Below are positions 1-8,935 of a DNA stretch of 64,000 bases, one piece after another. The DNA comes from Desulfatitalea sp. BRH_c12. GTDB lineage: Bacteria > Desulfobacterota > Desulfobacteria > Desulfobacterales > Desulfosarcinaceae. The first letter of the stretch is position 1, and the number at the start of each line of letters is the position of its first letter. The DNA is taken from assembly GCA_000961655.1 (NCBI GenBank), contig LADR01000021.1, forward strand, positions 96,744 through 160,743. Reading direction: 5' to 3'. The translations under genes and the position numbers were made by a program. The notes beneath the pieces were generated by a model, which saw nothing but the letters and a program-made list of their open reading frames with translations, made no database searches and was not told the DNA's origin.

Positions 1-289
1 TGGGTGCACAAGTCTGCAATGAGATGTTAATCCGTATATGGACGCTGCAGAGCATTGGATCTATCCCGACCGACTGGAGTAGGAGTGTGAGGATGCACTG
101 CAAAGTGCCTGTGGAGGTCCAGAGTGGCTGACCTCAGATGGGGCCATTTTGGGGCCATTTCGTTTCAGAATGGTTGCATTCCTTGAAGGTATTGCAGCTA
201 TTGCATAGCATACAAGCCGATGATATCGAGCTGAAATTAAAGGAAAAGCCTGAGGTATCGCTCTCTGGCGGTTTTCGTAAGGAGCTTGA

Positions 290-312
290 TTCAACTCCCG
301 CCGCCTCCACCA
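290..312 (+). repeat. 3' tail of tmRNA, probable attachment-site copy
   Basis: This 23-nt stretch has the T-loop TTCAACTC followed by the CCGCC and TCCACCA 3' end typical of tmRNA (ssrA) in Proteobacteria and Desulfobacterota. The 5' arm of the T stem (a GCGGG) is absent just upstream, where CTTGA stands instead, and no tmRNA body or tag reading frame lies in the preceding 289 bases. It is therefore a fragment, as left when an integrative element inserts in the 3' end of ssrA. No integrase gene is visible on either side inside the window. Confidence 0.5.
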
Positions 313-815
313 ATATTCAATCAACAACCCGCTTCTCCAGATCTATTCACAAGGAGGGCGGGATTTTTTTTGCCGTGTATTCAAGGGGATTTAGCGGTTT
401 TGATATTTTTATGACCGTTCTCCGTTCACCCCATTTTCTAAGTTTTTCGACCTTTCATTCTCTGTTTGCCCCCTGATTCTCCGTTCTATTCGGACCTGGC
501 CCGAAACGCGTCCGGAAAGCTATATCCTTGCTTATCAAGGGATTAGGGGAAATCACCATTTTTGATGGTTGTGTTAACTCTGCGTCCGGTGTTGGAATCG
601 GACCTGCTTTTCAAACTTTTTCGAACTCATCTTGCACCGATCGAGAAAGAATTGGAATCCAACCCGGATTTCCCACCGGACCAATATATCGGCCTGTACG
701 CACAGCGTAAGAGTTATCTGCAATTTTACATACCCATGATACTGGTATGTAATCACGACCCACGAACAAATGGGTGCATAACGAGACTACCTTTAGCTGG
801 CTTTGTTTTTTAATA
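313..815. other. Intergenic stretch without convincing gene
   Basis: AT-rich sequence between the tmRNA tail and the TetR promoter. Short open frames exist on both strands but show no ribosome-binding site or recognisable family. One frame near 568-640 begins LRPVLESDLLF, faintly like the start of a GNAT acetyltransferase, but it does not continue as one. I see no RNA gene or clear terminator. Confidence 0.4.
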
Positions 816-855
816 TTGACATGCAACTCATGTTGTGCAACACATGTTGTATAAT
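816..855 (+). promoter_or_regulatory. Promoter-like elements with two CAAC-N4-GTTG operators
   Basis: TTGACA lies at 816-821 and TATAAT at 850-855. The 28-bp spacing is too long for one standard sigma-70 promoter, so another -35 may be used. Between them are two palindromes, CAACTCATGTTG (824-835) and CAACACATGTTG (838-849), 14 bp apart. Tandem palindromes directly upstream of a TetR gene are the usual autorepressor arrangement, so I infer an operator for the downstream regulator. Confidence 0.65.
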
Positions 856-877
856 AACCTTCTTCACTCGGTAGGCT

Positions 878-1471
878 ATGGCACCCAAGTTTAAACATAC
901 AAAAGATGAACTTATCGATACCGGATTCAGAATAGTGCGCCGACATGGGTGGAGTGCATTTACAGCCAGGGCGATTGCGGATGAACTAGGATCATCTTCC
1001 AGGCCGATCTATTCCTTTTTCTATTCAATAGAACAATTAGAAGAAGAGATAGTGAAAAAAGCGGTTATCCTGCTCCATGAATTCATGACGCGGCAAAGAA
1101 CGGGAGAACCCTGGATGGATCATGGAATTGGTTATGTCATTTTTGCTAACGAGGAAAAAAATTTATTCAAGGGCATTAATGATGACAAGCATATCCAATA
1201 TTTCAGAAAGTACGGTGATCTCATTTGGGAAACGATAACCGATTCACTTGCAGATTACACTCCTTTCCGAGGATTATCCGCCGAACAGGTTAAGGAGATT
1301 CAAGTTACAAGGTGGCTGTTTGCTCATGGTCTTGCATTTCAAGTGAGCAATCCGACTTTGGAAATCTGGGATGAGGCAAAAATAATTGATATGATGCTTA
1401 ACGGGAGCAAGGCCATATACGATGGATTTATGAGAAGGTTTCGTTCAAAAACCTATAAACAGTCTAAATAA
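878..1471 (+). CDS. TetR/AcrR-family transcriptional repressor
   Basis: The 197-residue product has a TetR-type N-terminal helix-turn-helix at about residues 8-55 (ELIDTGFRIVRRHGWSAFTA, then AIADELGSSSRPIYSFFYS) and a helical, divergent C-terminal ligand domain. Length is normal for TetR. It is probably a one-component repressor of itself and of the methyltransferase gene that starts 10 nt after its stop. Upstream (816-855) are promoter-like elements with two CAAC-N4-GTTG palindromes, so negative autoregulation is likely. The ligand cannot be told from sequence. Base composition is more AT-rich than the metabolic genes further right, consistent with acquired DNA. Confidence 0.85.
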   Translation: MAPKFKHTKDELIDTGFRIVRRHGWSAFTARAIADELGSSSRPIYSFFYSIEQLEEEIVKKAVILLHEFMTRQRTGEPWMDHGIGYVIFANEEKNLFKGINDDKHIQYFRKYGDLIWETITDSLADYTPFRGLSAEQVKEIQVTRWLFAHGLAFQVSNPTLEIWDEAKIIDMMLNGSKAIYDGFMRRFRSKTYKQSK

Positions 1472-1481
1472 GGAGGAACTT

Positions 1482-2354
1482 ATGGCTGAGATCGATCCAC
1501 GCAAAATGGCATTGCAAATAGCAGGATTACGCGCGAATGAAACTCATCTTCCCGAGAATGAGCGTGTATTTCAAGATCCCTACGCAGAATATTTTTTCCC
1601 AGATGAAATAAGGGAGTTATTCCAGGACTCGAACCGTGTAAAAGCAGAGTTGCAGAAATACGAGCAAATGATGCCTGGAGTCAATGGTGCCATTGTTGCC
1701 CGAATTAAATTCATCGATGAATGTTTGCTCGAGCTTATGGCGAATGGACTTAAACAAGTGGTTATCATCGGTGCCGGTTATGACACAAGATCATATCGCC
1801 TTCCAGGTGTAAAAGAGAACCTGAAAGTATTCGAGGTAGACCATCCTGATACCCAGGCTGTCAAAGCAGAAAAAGTAAAAAGTATATTTGGGATGCTACC
1901 AAATCATATATGTTATGTTCCTATAGTATTTGGCAAGGAATCCCTTAGCGATAAACTATCAGAATGCGGCTATAATAAGGGCCTGAAAACGCTTTTCATT
2001 GTCGAAGGCTTGCTGATGTATATTCCGCCTCCGGCAGTTGAAAACCTGCTTGCCTTTATCACCAAAGATTCGGGGCCGGAAAGCGCAATCGTTGCCGACT
2101 ATTTCGATACGACTGTTGTGGAGGGCACTTCTCCATTGAAAGAGGCTATTGTATTACGCCAATTCGTGGAAAACGAAGGTACCTCCCTGAAATTTGGTAT
2201 TCAGGCCGGGAATGATGAAGCGTTTTTCAAGCAATGCGGCTTCCGCCAAGTCTATTGCGTTTCAGCGGCGGCGTGCAAGGACAAATTCTTCACAAATGAT
2301 AGCCGCAACAGAACGGTATCTCCGATGTTCAACTTTGTTTATGCAATAAAATAA
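1482..2354 (+). CDS. Class I SAM-dependent methyltransferase, LCMT/TIGR00027 type
   Basis: The 290-residue protein starts at an ATG preceded by a strong AAGGAGG. It resembles the leucine carboxyl methyltransferase-like family TIGR00027: an early R-A-x-E-T substrate/cofactor region (LRANETHLPENERVFQDPYA), the SAM-binding loop QVVIIGAGYDTRSYRL at about residues 88-103, the acidic FEVDHPDTQ after strand 2, and FIVEGLLMYIPP near residue 170. Family members O-methylate small acids or unknown metabolites, and the substrate here is unknown. It is translationally close to the TetR gene and almost certainly cotranscribed with it, so the repressor probably controls this methylation step. Confidence 0.85.
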   Translation: MAEIDPRKMALQIAGLRANETHLPENERVFQDPYAEYFFPDEIRELFQDSNRVKAELQKYEQMMPGVNGAIVARIKFIDECLLELMANGLKQVVIIGAGYDTRSYRLPGVKENLKVFEVDHPDTQAVKAEKVKSIFGMLPNHICYVPIVFGKESLSDKLSECGYNKGLKTLFIVEGLLMYIPPPAVENLLAFITKDSGPESAIVADYFDTTVVEGTSPLKEAIVLRQFVENEGTSLKFGIQAGNDEAFFKQCGFRQVYCVSAAACKDKFFTNDSRNRTVSPMFNFVYAIK

Positions 2355-2431
2355 GGAGCGCTTTGTATTATCCGAATTGCCTCGCTGGAAGCCCCCGGTG
2401 TTGCACCGAAAGTTGTGATCAGGTCGATTAT

Positions 2432-2912
2432 CTACAACTTTTCAGACAAACTGAAATTCCAGATTACTGTCAATAAAAGCAAAGAATACGCCCTGGTTTC
2501 CTCACATCCAAACATGATCCTCTGCTCGCTCCATTCTTCGGGAAAGGACCGGGTCAATCTGGCCAACGAAAGCCCATCGGGCTCCTCCCCGTTGATGATA
2601 GCCTCCACGATATCCGGCGCCAGAGTGCTCAGTTCAGAATTCGGCTCAATAGGATCCGTCGACTTCCAGGGTGCGAGCCAGCTCACTGACTGATTTGACC
2701 TGCCCGTTCTCAAGAATTTGCGCCCAGGAGAAGGCCCGCGCCAGCGCCTGGATGACCGCCGCCTGGACCGGCTCGGCAGCTTCGGGAATTTCCCCATCCA
2801 GGGCTTGGGGTGCGATAACCTGTTTTCTTCCCCGCATCCGCCGGATGATCATGGGTATATGAACCTGCAGGTTGCCGTTGCTGGCAACGGTGATGGTCGG
2901 CCTTGTCTTCAT
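2432..2912 (-). pseudogene. Frameshifted DNA-binding protein, partner of the serine recombinase
   Basis: The start codon (2910-2912) overlaps the recombinase stop codon as ATGA. The first ~88 residues read normally (LQVHIPMIIRRMRGRKQVI, then ALARAFSWAQILENGQ, SVSELARTLEVDGSY) and match a small ParB/KorB-like helix-turn-helix protein often encoded behind large serine recombinases. The frame then breaks near 2640. Two single-base deletions separate DGSY from the continuation LAPDIVEAIINGEEPDGLSLARL, which lies in another frame. The two lesions and the broken partner gene indicate a pseudogene. Confidence 0.65.
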
Positions 2913-4186
2913 TGATTCGCCCTCCGTTGATTCACCTCGCAGGCCAGACCGGCAAGGTCGGCGATCAGAGTGGTCAAGCCGTTGGTCCGAAGCTCCATGT
3001 CGATCCCCGTCTCGCGGAGCTCGACTTTTTCCACCAGCAGCCGGATCAGCCGGTTACGCTCCACGGGGAACAGATCCTGCCAGAAGGTCTCCACGTTCGA
3101 AAATGCTTCGGAGACATCCTGTTCAGTAATATTTACGCTTTGGTAGGCCTTGCATCGTAAGTCAACATGGGTCAATTGCCGTGACAGATCCACCGCTTGG
3201 CGATTGATAGTTGCAAGCATTGCATCCTTTTTCGGATGATCGTTTTGAGGTTTCATCAAGTCGAGGGCCTGCCGGCGGGTCTGAGCCAGCTCCTCTTCTA
3301 TCTGGACCTTCTGCTTGATCAATCGTTGCTTTTCCGTGCTTTCTATTTCCCGGGCGGCAAAGTAAGTCTTGGCCACGAGGGTTGGGGTTCTGGATACGGC
3401 GCTTAACTGCTCGACGACAGCCTGCTCGATATCACCTGCCGGCACGCGTTTGAGCGGGCAGCTGCTTACCGTTCGCTTGGTGTCCTTTTCGCAGATATAG
3501 TAGGTGTATTGCCGGTCGTTTTTGCGGGCGTAGGTCGGCCCCATGGAACAATCGCAGTGCCCGCAACGGATAACCCCTTTAAGTGGCGCTATTATCTTTG
3601 TCCTGGACAGTGCGACTTTGATCGGTTTGTTATCGGCCAGGATGGTTTGGACCTTGTCCCAGGTCTCACGCTCGATGATGGCCTCTTGCTCTCCAGGATA
3701 ACTCTCAGTTTTATGGACGATCTCTCCAATGTACATTCAATTGTTCAGCAATCGGTAGACGTGCCCGGTGTTCCATTCGGCCCCTTTGCGCTCTTTGCCC
3801 TTTTTAGTGGTCCAGGCCTTGGTCCGATACCCTTGAGAATTGAGCTCCTGGCCCATTTTTTGGCGGAGCCAAGCTGAATGAAGCGCCGAAAAATGTACTG
3901 GACAGTTTTTGCCTCCTCGCGGTTGACGATGAGCTTATTGATTTCACGGTCCACATCGTATCCCAGGATCGCCACCCCGCCGCAGTATTTGCCGCGCCGT
4001 TTGGCGGCCGCAACCTTGTCGCGAATTCGCTCGGCGATAACCTCACGCTCGTACTGGGCAAACGTCATTAAGATATTGAGCATCATGCGCCCGGTGGAAT
4101 CCGTTGTGCTGATCTGCTGGGTGACCGAAACAAAGCACACGCCCCTGTCATTGAACGTGTCGATCATCTTGGTAAAATCGAGCTGC
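2909..4186 (-). pseudogene. Large serine recombinase, truncated and broken
   Basis: Reading right to left, the 5' part shows the end of the resolvase catalytic domain (FTKMIDTFNDRGVCFVSVTQ, then LNILMTFAQYEREVIAERI) and the Recombinase domain (GGVAILGYDVDRE). The C-terminal 275 residues (2909-3736) hold the zinc-ribbon (CGHCDCSMG ... CPLKRV) and a coiled coil. Three lesions are visible. The N-terminal part with the active-site serine is cut off by IS3-like DNA at about 4187. A -1 shift lies in an A tract (six A, seven expected, 3856-3861). An in-frame TGA at 3737-3739 replaces a sense codon before MYIGEIVHK. The gene cannot make an active recombinase. Confidence 0.8.
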
Positions 4187-4470
4187 GGTGGTCCCCAAAA
4201 ACTGGACAATGTGCTAAGCTCTGAGTCATCATCCTGAAAGGAGCTTTCATGATCAAGAAACGAAAACAGTACAGTCCGGAATTCAAGGCAAAAGTGGCGC
4301 TGGCCGCTCTGAGAAACGAGGAGAGCACCGCCGAGCTTGCCGCCAAATATGAAGTCCATCCTACCATGATCACTAACTGGAAACGGGAGTTGACCGAAGG
4401 CGCTGCCGAGTTTTTTAACAAGGGGCAGAAAACCAAAAAGCAACATGGCAACACTGTTGATGAACTGTAC
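4187..4470 (+). mobile_element. IS3-family remnant: left end and orfA fragment
   Basis: Begins with a typical IS3-group end (TGGTCCCCAAAAACTGGACA, near 4190) and an orfA start at 4249 behind AAAGGAG. The fragment encodes MIKKRKQYSPEFKAKVALAA ... ELAAKYEVHPTMITNWKREL, the helix-turn-helix of IS3 OrfA. Similarity stops at DELYR (about 4470), where AbiEii-like sequence begins in a different frame. OrfB with the DDE catalytic domain and the right inverted repeat are missing, so the element is dead. Its left end marks the point where the recombinase gene was cut. Confidence 0.8.
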
Positions 4471-4472
4471 CG

Positions 4473-5052
4473 CCGTTTAACGAGTTGCTTCAATATTACG
4501 CCATGGAACGATTTCTGTATCGGCTTTCCAAATAGGCCCATGCCGACCGATTTATTCTCAAGGGCGCATTGATGTTAAGGGCATGGCGTTACAGGTGTTT
4601 CGTCCGACCATGGATATCGACATGCTGGGAAGAACGAGCAATGATGAAGCCAGCCTCGTTGCCCAGATCAGAGATATTATAGCTGTGGATGTGGAACCCG
4701 ATGGCCTACGATTCGACCCCGATTCGGTCCAATCTGAAAGGATCACCGAGGACGCGGATTACAAAGGAATCAGAATACGGTTCCGTGGAATTCTGGACTC
4801 GGCCAGAGTCGCTATGCAGATTGATATCGGTTTCAGCGACGTTGTTTATCCTGGACCGGGAGAATCGATTTTCCGACCATGCTGGATTCTTCCGTCCCGA
4901 GACTACTTTGCTATAGCCGCGAGAGCGTCATCGCTGAGAAGTTTGAAGCCATGGTGAAATTGGGGGTATTGAACAGCCGGATGAAAGATTTTTACGGCCG
5001 GTTAATTGCCTCGGAAACAATCAACCGGTGGATACACCACCTATCTTCCTAA
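4473..5052 (+). pseudogene. AbiEii/AbiGii-type nucleotidyltransferase toxin remnant
   Basis: Pieced together from three frames, the product reads NELLQYYAMERFLYRLSK, a TAG stop at 4533-4535, then ADRFILKGALMLRAW, and after a shift near 4590 FRPTMDIDMLG, the nucleotidyltransferase Dx[D] motif of the AbiEii family. Another shift near 4870 leads to SRESVIAEKFEAMVKLGVLN and SRMKDFYGRL before a stop at 5050. AbiEii proteins are type IV toxin/abortive infection nucleotidyltransferases of about 300 residues. This copy lacks its start, joined to IS3 DNA, and its C-terminus. No AbiEi antitoxin gene is seen. Confidence 0.7.
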
Positions 5053-5503
5053 ACACAACTTTCGATCATATCTTCTTGCATTTAAAACCTGTCTCGATAC
5101 GTAAGCGTCAAAACAAGTACAGGTTACCGTTGGTGTGCGCATCTCCCCATAAAATTTCGAATTAGCCGCTCGCCAACTGAAGACGGCCGCTGACTATCCT
5201 TCGCCCCGACAGGGGTGAACGCGCCAGCGCGCCGTCCCCGGCGGTCTATTCAGCTCATAGGACCGGTTCGGAACCCAGCGGCGACCCGCCGGATTTCAGA
5301 CGCGCTGGGTGCCTTCCGCTTTTTGCGCTTGCATTCCGCGAAAACGATGTCATTTTTTCCTAAGTCCCATCGCCCTCTCCTGCATTCGAAAACCGGGTTA
5401 AATTGGATTTCGGATTTCACGTCGACCGGGGCTGAGGTCCGATCGGCCAGCAAACAGGCCGTTGTTTGATTAACGGGGGGCGCCAGGCCCCGAAGGAGGT
5501 GAC
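5053..5503. other. Intergenic region, nothing recognised
   Basis: A 450-bp stretch separating the decayed island from the GC-richer backbone. Short frames on both strands have no ribosome-binding site or family resemblance. The last bases carry the GAAGGAGG ribosome-binding site (about 5491-5498) of the DUF533 gene. Confidence 0.4.
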
Positions 5504-6327
5504 ATGATGAACATCAACGATCTTCTGGGGACGATGATGCAGTCCGGGTTGAGCAAGTCGTCCGGCGACAGGCTGCGGCGCTCCTTGTCAGGAGGGAACG
5601 ATGACACTTTGAGGAGCCTGGCCGGCCTGTCCGGAAAACCGGCCGGCGGTGGGGGGCTCATGGGCAGCCTGGCCGGCATGCTGGGCGGCGGAGGCGACGG
5701 TCCGGGCGGTTTGCTCGGAAGTGTGATGGGTGATGCCGGGCGTGCAGTCGGCGGCAAACAGAATCTGGCTGTGGGGGCCTCGGCGCTTTGGCCGGAGCGC
5801 TTATGGGCGGGGGAGGCAAGTCCATGAGCGGTGCGCTGGGCGGCGGCGTCATGGCGTTGTTGGGGGCCATGGCCTTCAAAGCCCTGAAAGGCTCCGGTAA
5901 CCGGTCTCCCCAGGTGCCGCTGGGACTGGCGGAGCCACAGACAGAGAGCGAGCGTCAGCAACTGGAGCAGAATGCCGAACTCGTCCTCAGGGCGATGATC
6001 AACGCGGCCAAGGCGGACGGACGCATCGACGAAAATGAGATCCGACGCATCGTCGGAAAGCTGCGGGAAGTCGGTGCGGACGCCGAAAGCCAGCAGTTCG
6101 TGATGACGCAGATGCAGAAACCGGCCGAAACCGATGCCTTGATCTCGGCGGCGAAGGGTCAGCCGGAACTTGCGGCGCAGATCTTCGGAGCCTCGCTGCT
6201 GGCTATTGAAGTGGATACACCGGCGGAAGAGGACTATCTGGAGCGTCTGGCCGCCGGGCTTGGGCTCGAGCCGGCTGTCACGCAACGCATCAAGGAGTTT
6301 GTCGGGCTGCGCACCGAAGGAAACTGA
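5504..6327 (+). pseudogene. DUF533 / TerB-like inner-membrane protein, frameshifted at a G tract
   Basis: Two frames together make one DUF533 (YebE-like) protein. The first (from 5504) has a Gly/Met-rich N-terminus (MMNINDLLGTMMQSG), and the second carries the hydrophobic GGGVMALLGAMAFKALKG and the helical C-terminal domain (ELVLRAMINAAKADGRIDEN ... AKGQPELAAQIFGASLLAI). They join if the G5 tract at 5773-5777 has one more G, which restores VGGLGALAGALMGGGG. YebE-type proteins are envelope-associated and of unknown function. Either the gene is inactive, or the tract is a sequencing error or a phase-variable switch. Confidence 0.75.
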
Positions 6328-6541
6328 TCCGCGTTTCTCCCCGGCCCTGAGTCTCCGCATGGACAGCGGCCCTGGGATCCTGGCCGGCTGAACCGGGGCG
6401 GACCACAAATTGCTGCCTCTGGAATAGGGGTGCGGCATGGCTGGCCCTGCACCGCAGGTTGCTCCTTCAATGGGCTGGCGGCGTCGCGAATACTGGTACC
6501 CTTCCCTGCACAGAGATGCAAATGCATCGAGGAGATCGGCC

Positions 6542-7319
6542 ATGGCTGAGATGATGCACAAAGGCGTTATCTACAGCCTGGAAACCGCCTTCAGGATGCT
6601 GATGGCGTACCGGGTCGTCTTTTTTGGAGAGCAGCACGACTCTCCCGAAGCTCACCGGGCGGAGTTGGAACTGCTCACCGGGTTGGCCGGGCTCGACCCC
6701 GAAATCATCCTGGCCCTGGAGATGTTCGAACGGGACGTTCAAAAAGGATTGAACGACTATCTCGGGGGGGAGCATTTCCGAGGAGGAGTTCCTGAGACAA
6801 TCACGTCCTTGGCCGAACTACGAGACCTACTACCGGCCGCTGATCGAATTTTGCAAATCCAGGGGCATTCCTGTCATTGCCGCCAACATCCCCCGCCGGG
6901 CAGCGGCCGCAGTCGCTGCGGCCAACCGGATCGCTCCGGAAGTCCTGGGACCCGACGCCGTGTTTCTCCCGGATAAACCGCCCTTCGACTCCCGCAACTA
7001 TTACGTGCGTTTCAAGGCAGCTCTGGGGAGAATGCCCGTCGACGGCCCCATGCACCGTGCCGGACCGCGAGCGCTGTACAAAGCGCAACTGGTGAAAGAT
7101 GCAGTCATGGCCGCATCCCTCGACCCGCACCTGGACCGGCGCCTTCTTTTCTGCTGCGGGCATTTCCATTCCGACTACCACCTGGGCATTCCCCGCCAGC
7201 TCAAGAAGAATCACCCGGGGCTGAAGACGGCTGTGATCGCCATGTCCTCGGCCGTGTTCGAGGTACCCATGAACCGCCTTTCAGAGCTGGCCGATTTTTT
7301 CTGGATACCGGATGAATAG
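6542..7319 (+). pseudogene. ChaN-family (heme-binding/Tiki-like) protein, frameshifted at a G tract
   Basis: The N-terminal part reads AYRVVFFGEQHDSPEAHRAE ... ALEMFERDVQKGLNDYL, the ChaN signature with GEQHD and EMFERD. The second half, in another frame, has EFLRQSRPWPNYETYYRPLI, IPVIAANIPRRAAAAVAAAN and later LFCCGHFHSDYHLGIP. Frames agree if the tract at 6764-6770 had six Gs rather than seven. ChaN proteins bind heme or iron and belong to the EreA/Tiki superfamily. I see no clear signal peptide from the 6542 start. The start was chosen for the upstream GAGGAG. As read, the product would be truncated after about 80 native residues. Confidence 0.75.
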
Positions 7320-7718
7320 GATTGGAGAAGCATCCGTGTCTGTCCTCACCTGCTCGGGCGGCGCTGGCGAAAAATCGGGCGGTAGGCCGGGGTACTTCGC
7401 CCGGACAGGACAGGCCGTTTTGGCTTGATGCGCGGCGTCGACCAGGATGCGGTGAGGCTGTTCGCGCAGGCGGCGTCCCCGTCCCTGGCAAGGTGTTGAA
7501 ACGCGGTTTGGGGCCTTCCGGCAAAGGCGCAAAAATCCCACGCCAGCAGGCGAACATTTTGAAAGCCGCGCAACACAGCACGACGGCTTGAGACGAAGTT
7601 CTTCGACAGCCTGATAGTCTCCCCTTGGGGAAGCAGGTTTGGAGAGGTGGAAGGGAAACGATCAGCGGCAGTCAACTGCATCAGCGCAGAATGGAAAAGC
7701 GGATAAAAAGGAGGACCA
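7320..7718. other. Intergenic region, no gene recognised
   Basis: About 400 GC-rich bases between the ChaN-like gene and the metallopeptidase. Open frames exist on both strands, but none has a ribosome-binding site or a recognisable fold. Only the AAGGAGG upstream of 7719 is interpretable. Confidence 0.4.
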
Positions 7719-8564
7719 ATGCGTTGGCAAAAAGGGCGGCGAAGTTCAAACATCGAGGACCGGCGGGGGATGCGGCTTCCCTCCAAGATGGTCGGAGGGG
7801 GCATCGGTACGATTATTCTGATCCTGACGGCCCTTTACTTCGGTTTCGACCCATCGGTCTTTCTGCAGGAGGGCACAGGCAGCACTCTGACGACGGATCG
7901 TCCTTCTACCGGCGGCACGCCGGAAGAAAACGAGCTGGCCGAATTTGTCTCAGTCGTCCTGGCCGACACAGAAGACACGTGGCACGATCTTTTCCGCAGA
8001 GCCGGCGCACAATACCGCGAACCCAAGCTGGTGCTCTTTTCGGGGACCGTGCAATCCGCCTGTGGCTTTGCCCAGTCCGCCACCGGGCCCTTTTACTGTC
8101 CGGCGGATGAGAAGGTTTATCTGGATTTAAGCTTTTTCGAAGAGCTGCGAAGACGGTTCGCGGCACCCGGTGATTTCGCCCAAGCCTACGTCATCGCCCA
8201 TGAAGTCGGCCACCACGTGCAGACCTTGACAGGCATTTCCAAAAAAGTGCTGGAGGCCCGCCGGCAGTCCGGTAAGCGCCAGGCGAACACACTGCTGGTC
8301 CGCCAGGAGCTTCAGGCGGACTGCTTTGCGGGGCTGTGGGCCCACCATGCCGACCGGACGCGTCAGATCATCGAAGAAGGAGACATCGAGGAAGCGCTCA
8401 ACGCGGCGAACGCCATCGGCGACGATCGGCTGCAGATGCAATCTAAAGGGCGCGTGGTTCCGGATTCCTTCACCCACGGCAGTTCGGCGCAGCGCATCGG
8501 GTGGTTCAAACGAGGCCTCGCGACCGGGAGCCTGGACGCCTGCAACACCTTCGACTCCGACTGA
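7719..8564 (+). CDS. YpfJ/KPN_02809-family neutral zinc metallopeptidase
   Basis: The 281-residue protein starts at an ATG behind AAGGAGG. It has the N-terminal motif MRWQKGRRSSNIEDRRG usual for YpfJ, a single membrane anchor (IGTIILILTALYFGF, about residues 28-42), the conserved TVQSACGFAQSATGPFYCP, the zinc-binding helix AYVIAHEVGHHVQTL (HExxH, about residues 156-160), and the downstream RQELQADCFAGLWAHH with the third zinc ligand. The C-terminus has the family motif HGSSAQRIGWFKRG. These enzymes are membrane-anchored metallopeptidases of unknown substrate. It appears monocistronic and complete. Confidence 0.9.
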   Translation: MRWQKGRRSSNIEDRRGMRLPSKMVGGGIGTIILILTALYFGFDPSVFLQEGTGSTLTTDRPSTGGTPEENELAEFVSVVLADTEDTWHDLFRRAGAQYREPKLVLFSGTVQSACGFAQSATGPFYCPADEKVYLDLSFFEELRRRFAAPGDFAQAYVIAHEVGHHVQTLTGISKKVLEARRQSGKRQANTLLVRQELQADCFAGLWAHHADRTRQIIEEGDIEEALNAANAIGDDRLQMQSKGRVVPDSFTHGSSAQRIGWFKRGLATGSLDACNTFDSD

Positions 8565-8935
8565 AGGCCGCCGCTGCAGCCCCAGCAGCAACCGATCTGG
8601 TAACTGTGTTTCCATGACCCCTTATTGAACACACGCCCAAGGCGCTTATCAGCAAAGTTGATCCTGTGCTATATGCGTGCTGCAGTTCCTGTCGGCGGTC
8701 GCCTGGCCGGCAGAGGTGGAAACCAAATGGTTGTGATATGCGCTGCAATCTGCACCTGCTCAACCAGAACCTGGAGAAACATGCCATCCTGCTGTACGTC
8801 ACAGATGATGAACTGGCCAAACTCATATGAGATTACTATTATCGGCATTTGGGCAGTGGGGGTGCTGCCGATGCACCAGCTTGATGAAAAAAGCAGTATC
8901 TTACGACTACACCTAACTTGTACGGGCTCGAATCA
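8565..8935. other. Intergenic region with a possible 30-codon frame
   Basis: No convincing gene. A short frame at 8738-8830 reads LLNQNLEKHAILLYVTDDEL and looks protein-like in composition, but it is only 30 codons, lacks a clear ribosome-binding site and matches no family I know. It could be the tail of a decayed gene. Confidence 0.3.

Noticed and set aside
61..476. Overlapping frames on both strands near the tmRNA tail
   Set aside because: No ribosome-binding site or family resemblance, and the plus frame runs through the tmRNA tail.
562..813. Open frame starting like a GNAT acetyltransferase
   Set aside because: Similarity is limited to about ten residues, without the acetyl-CoA-binding motif.
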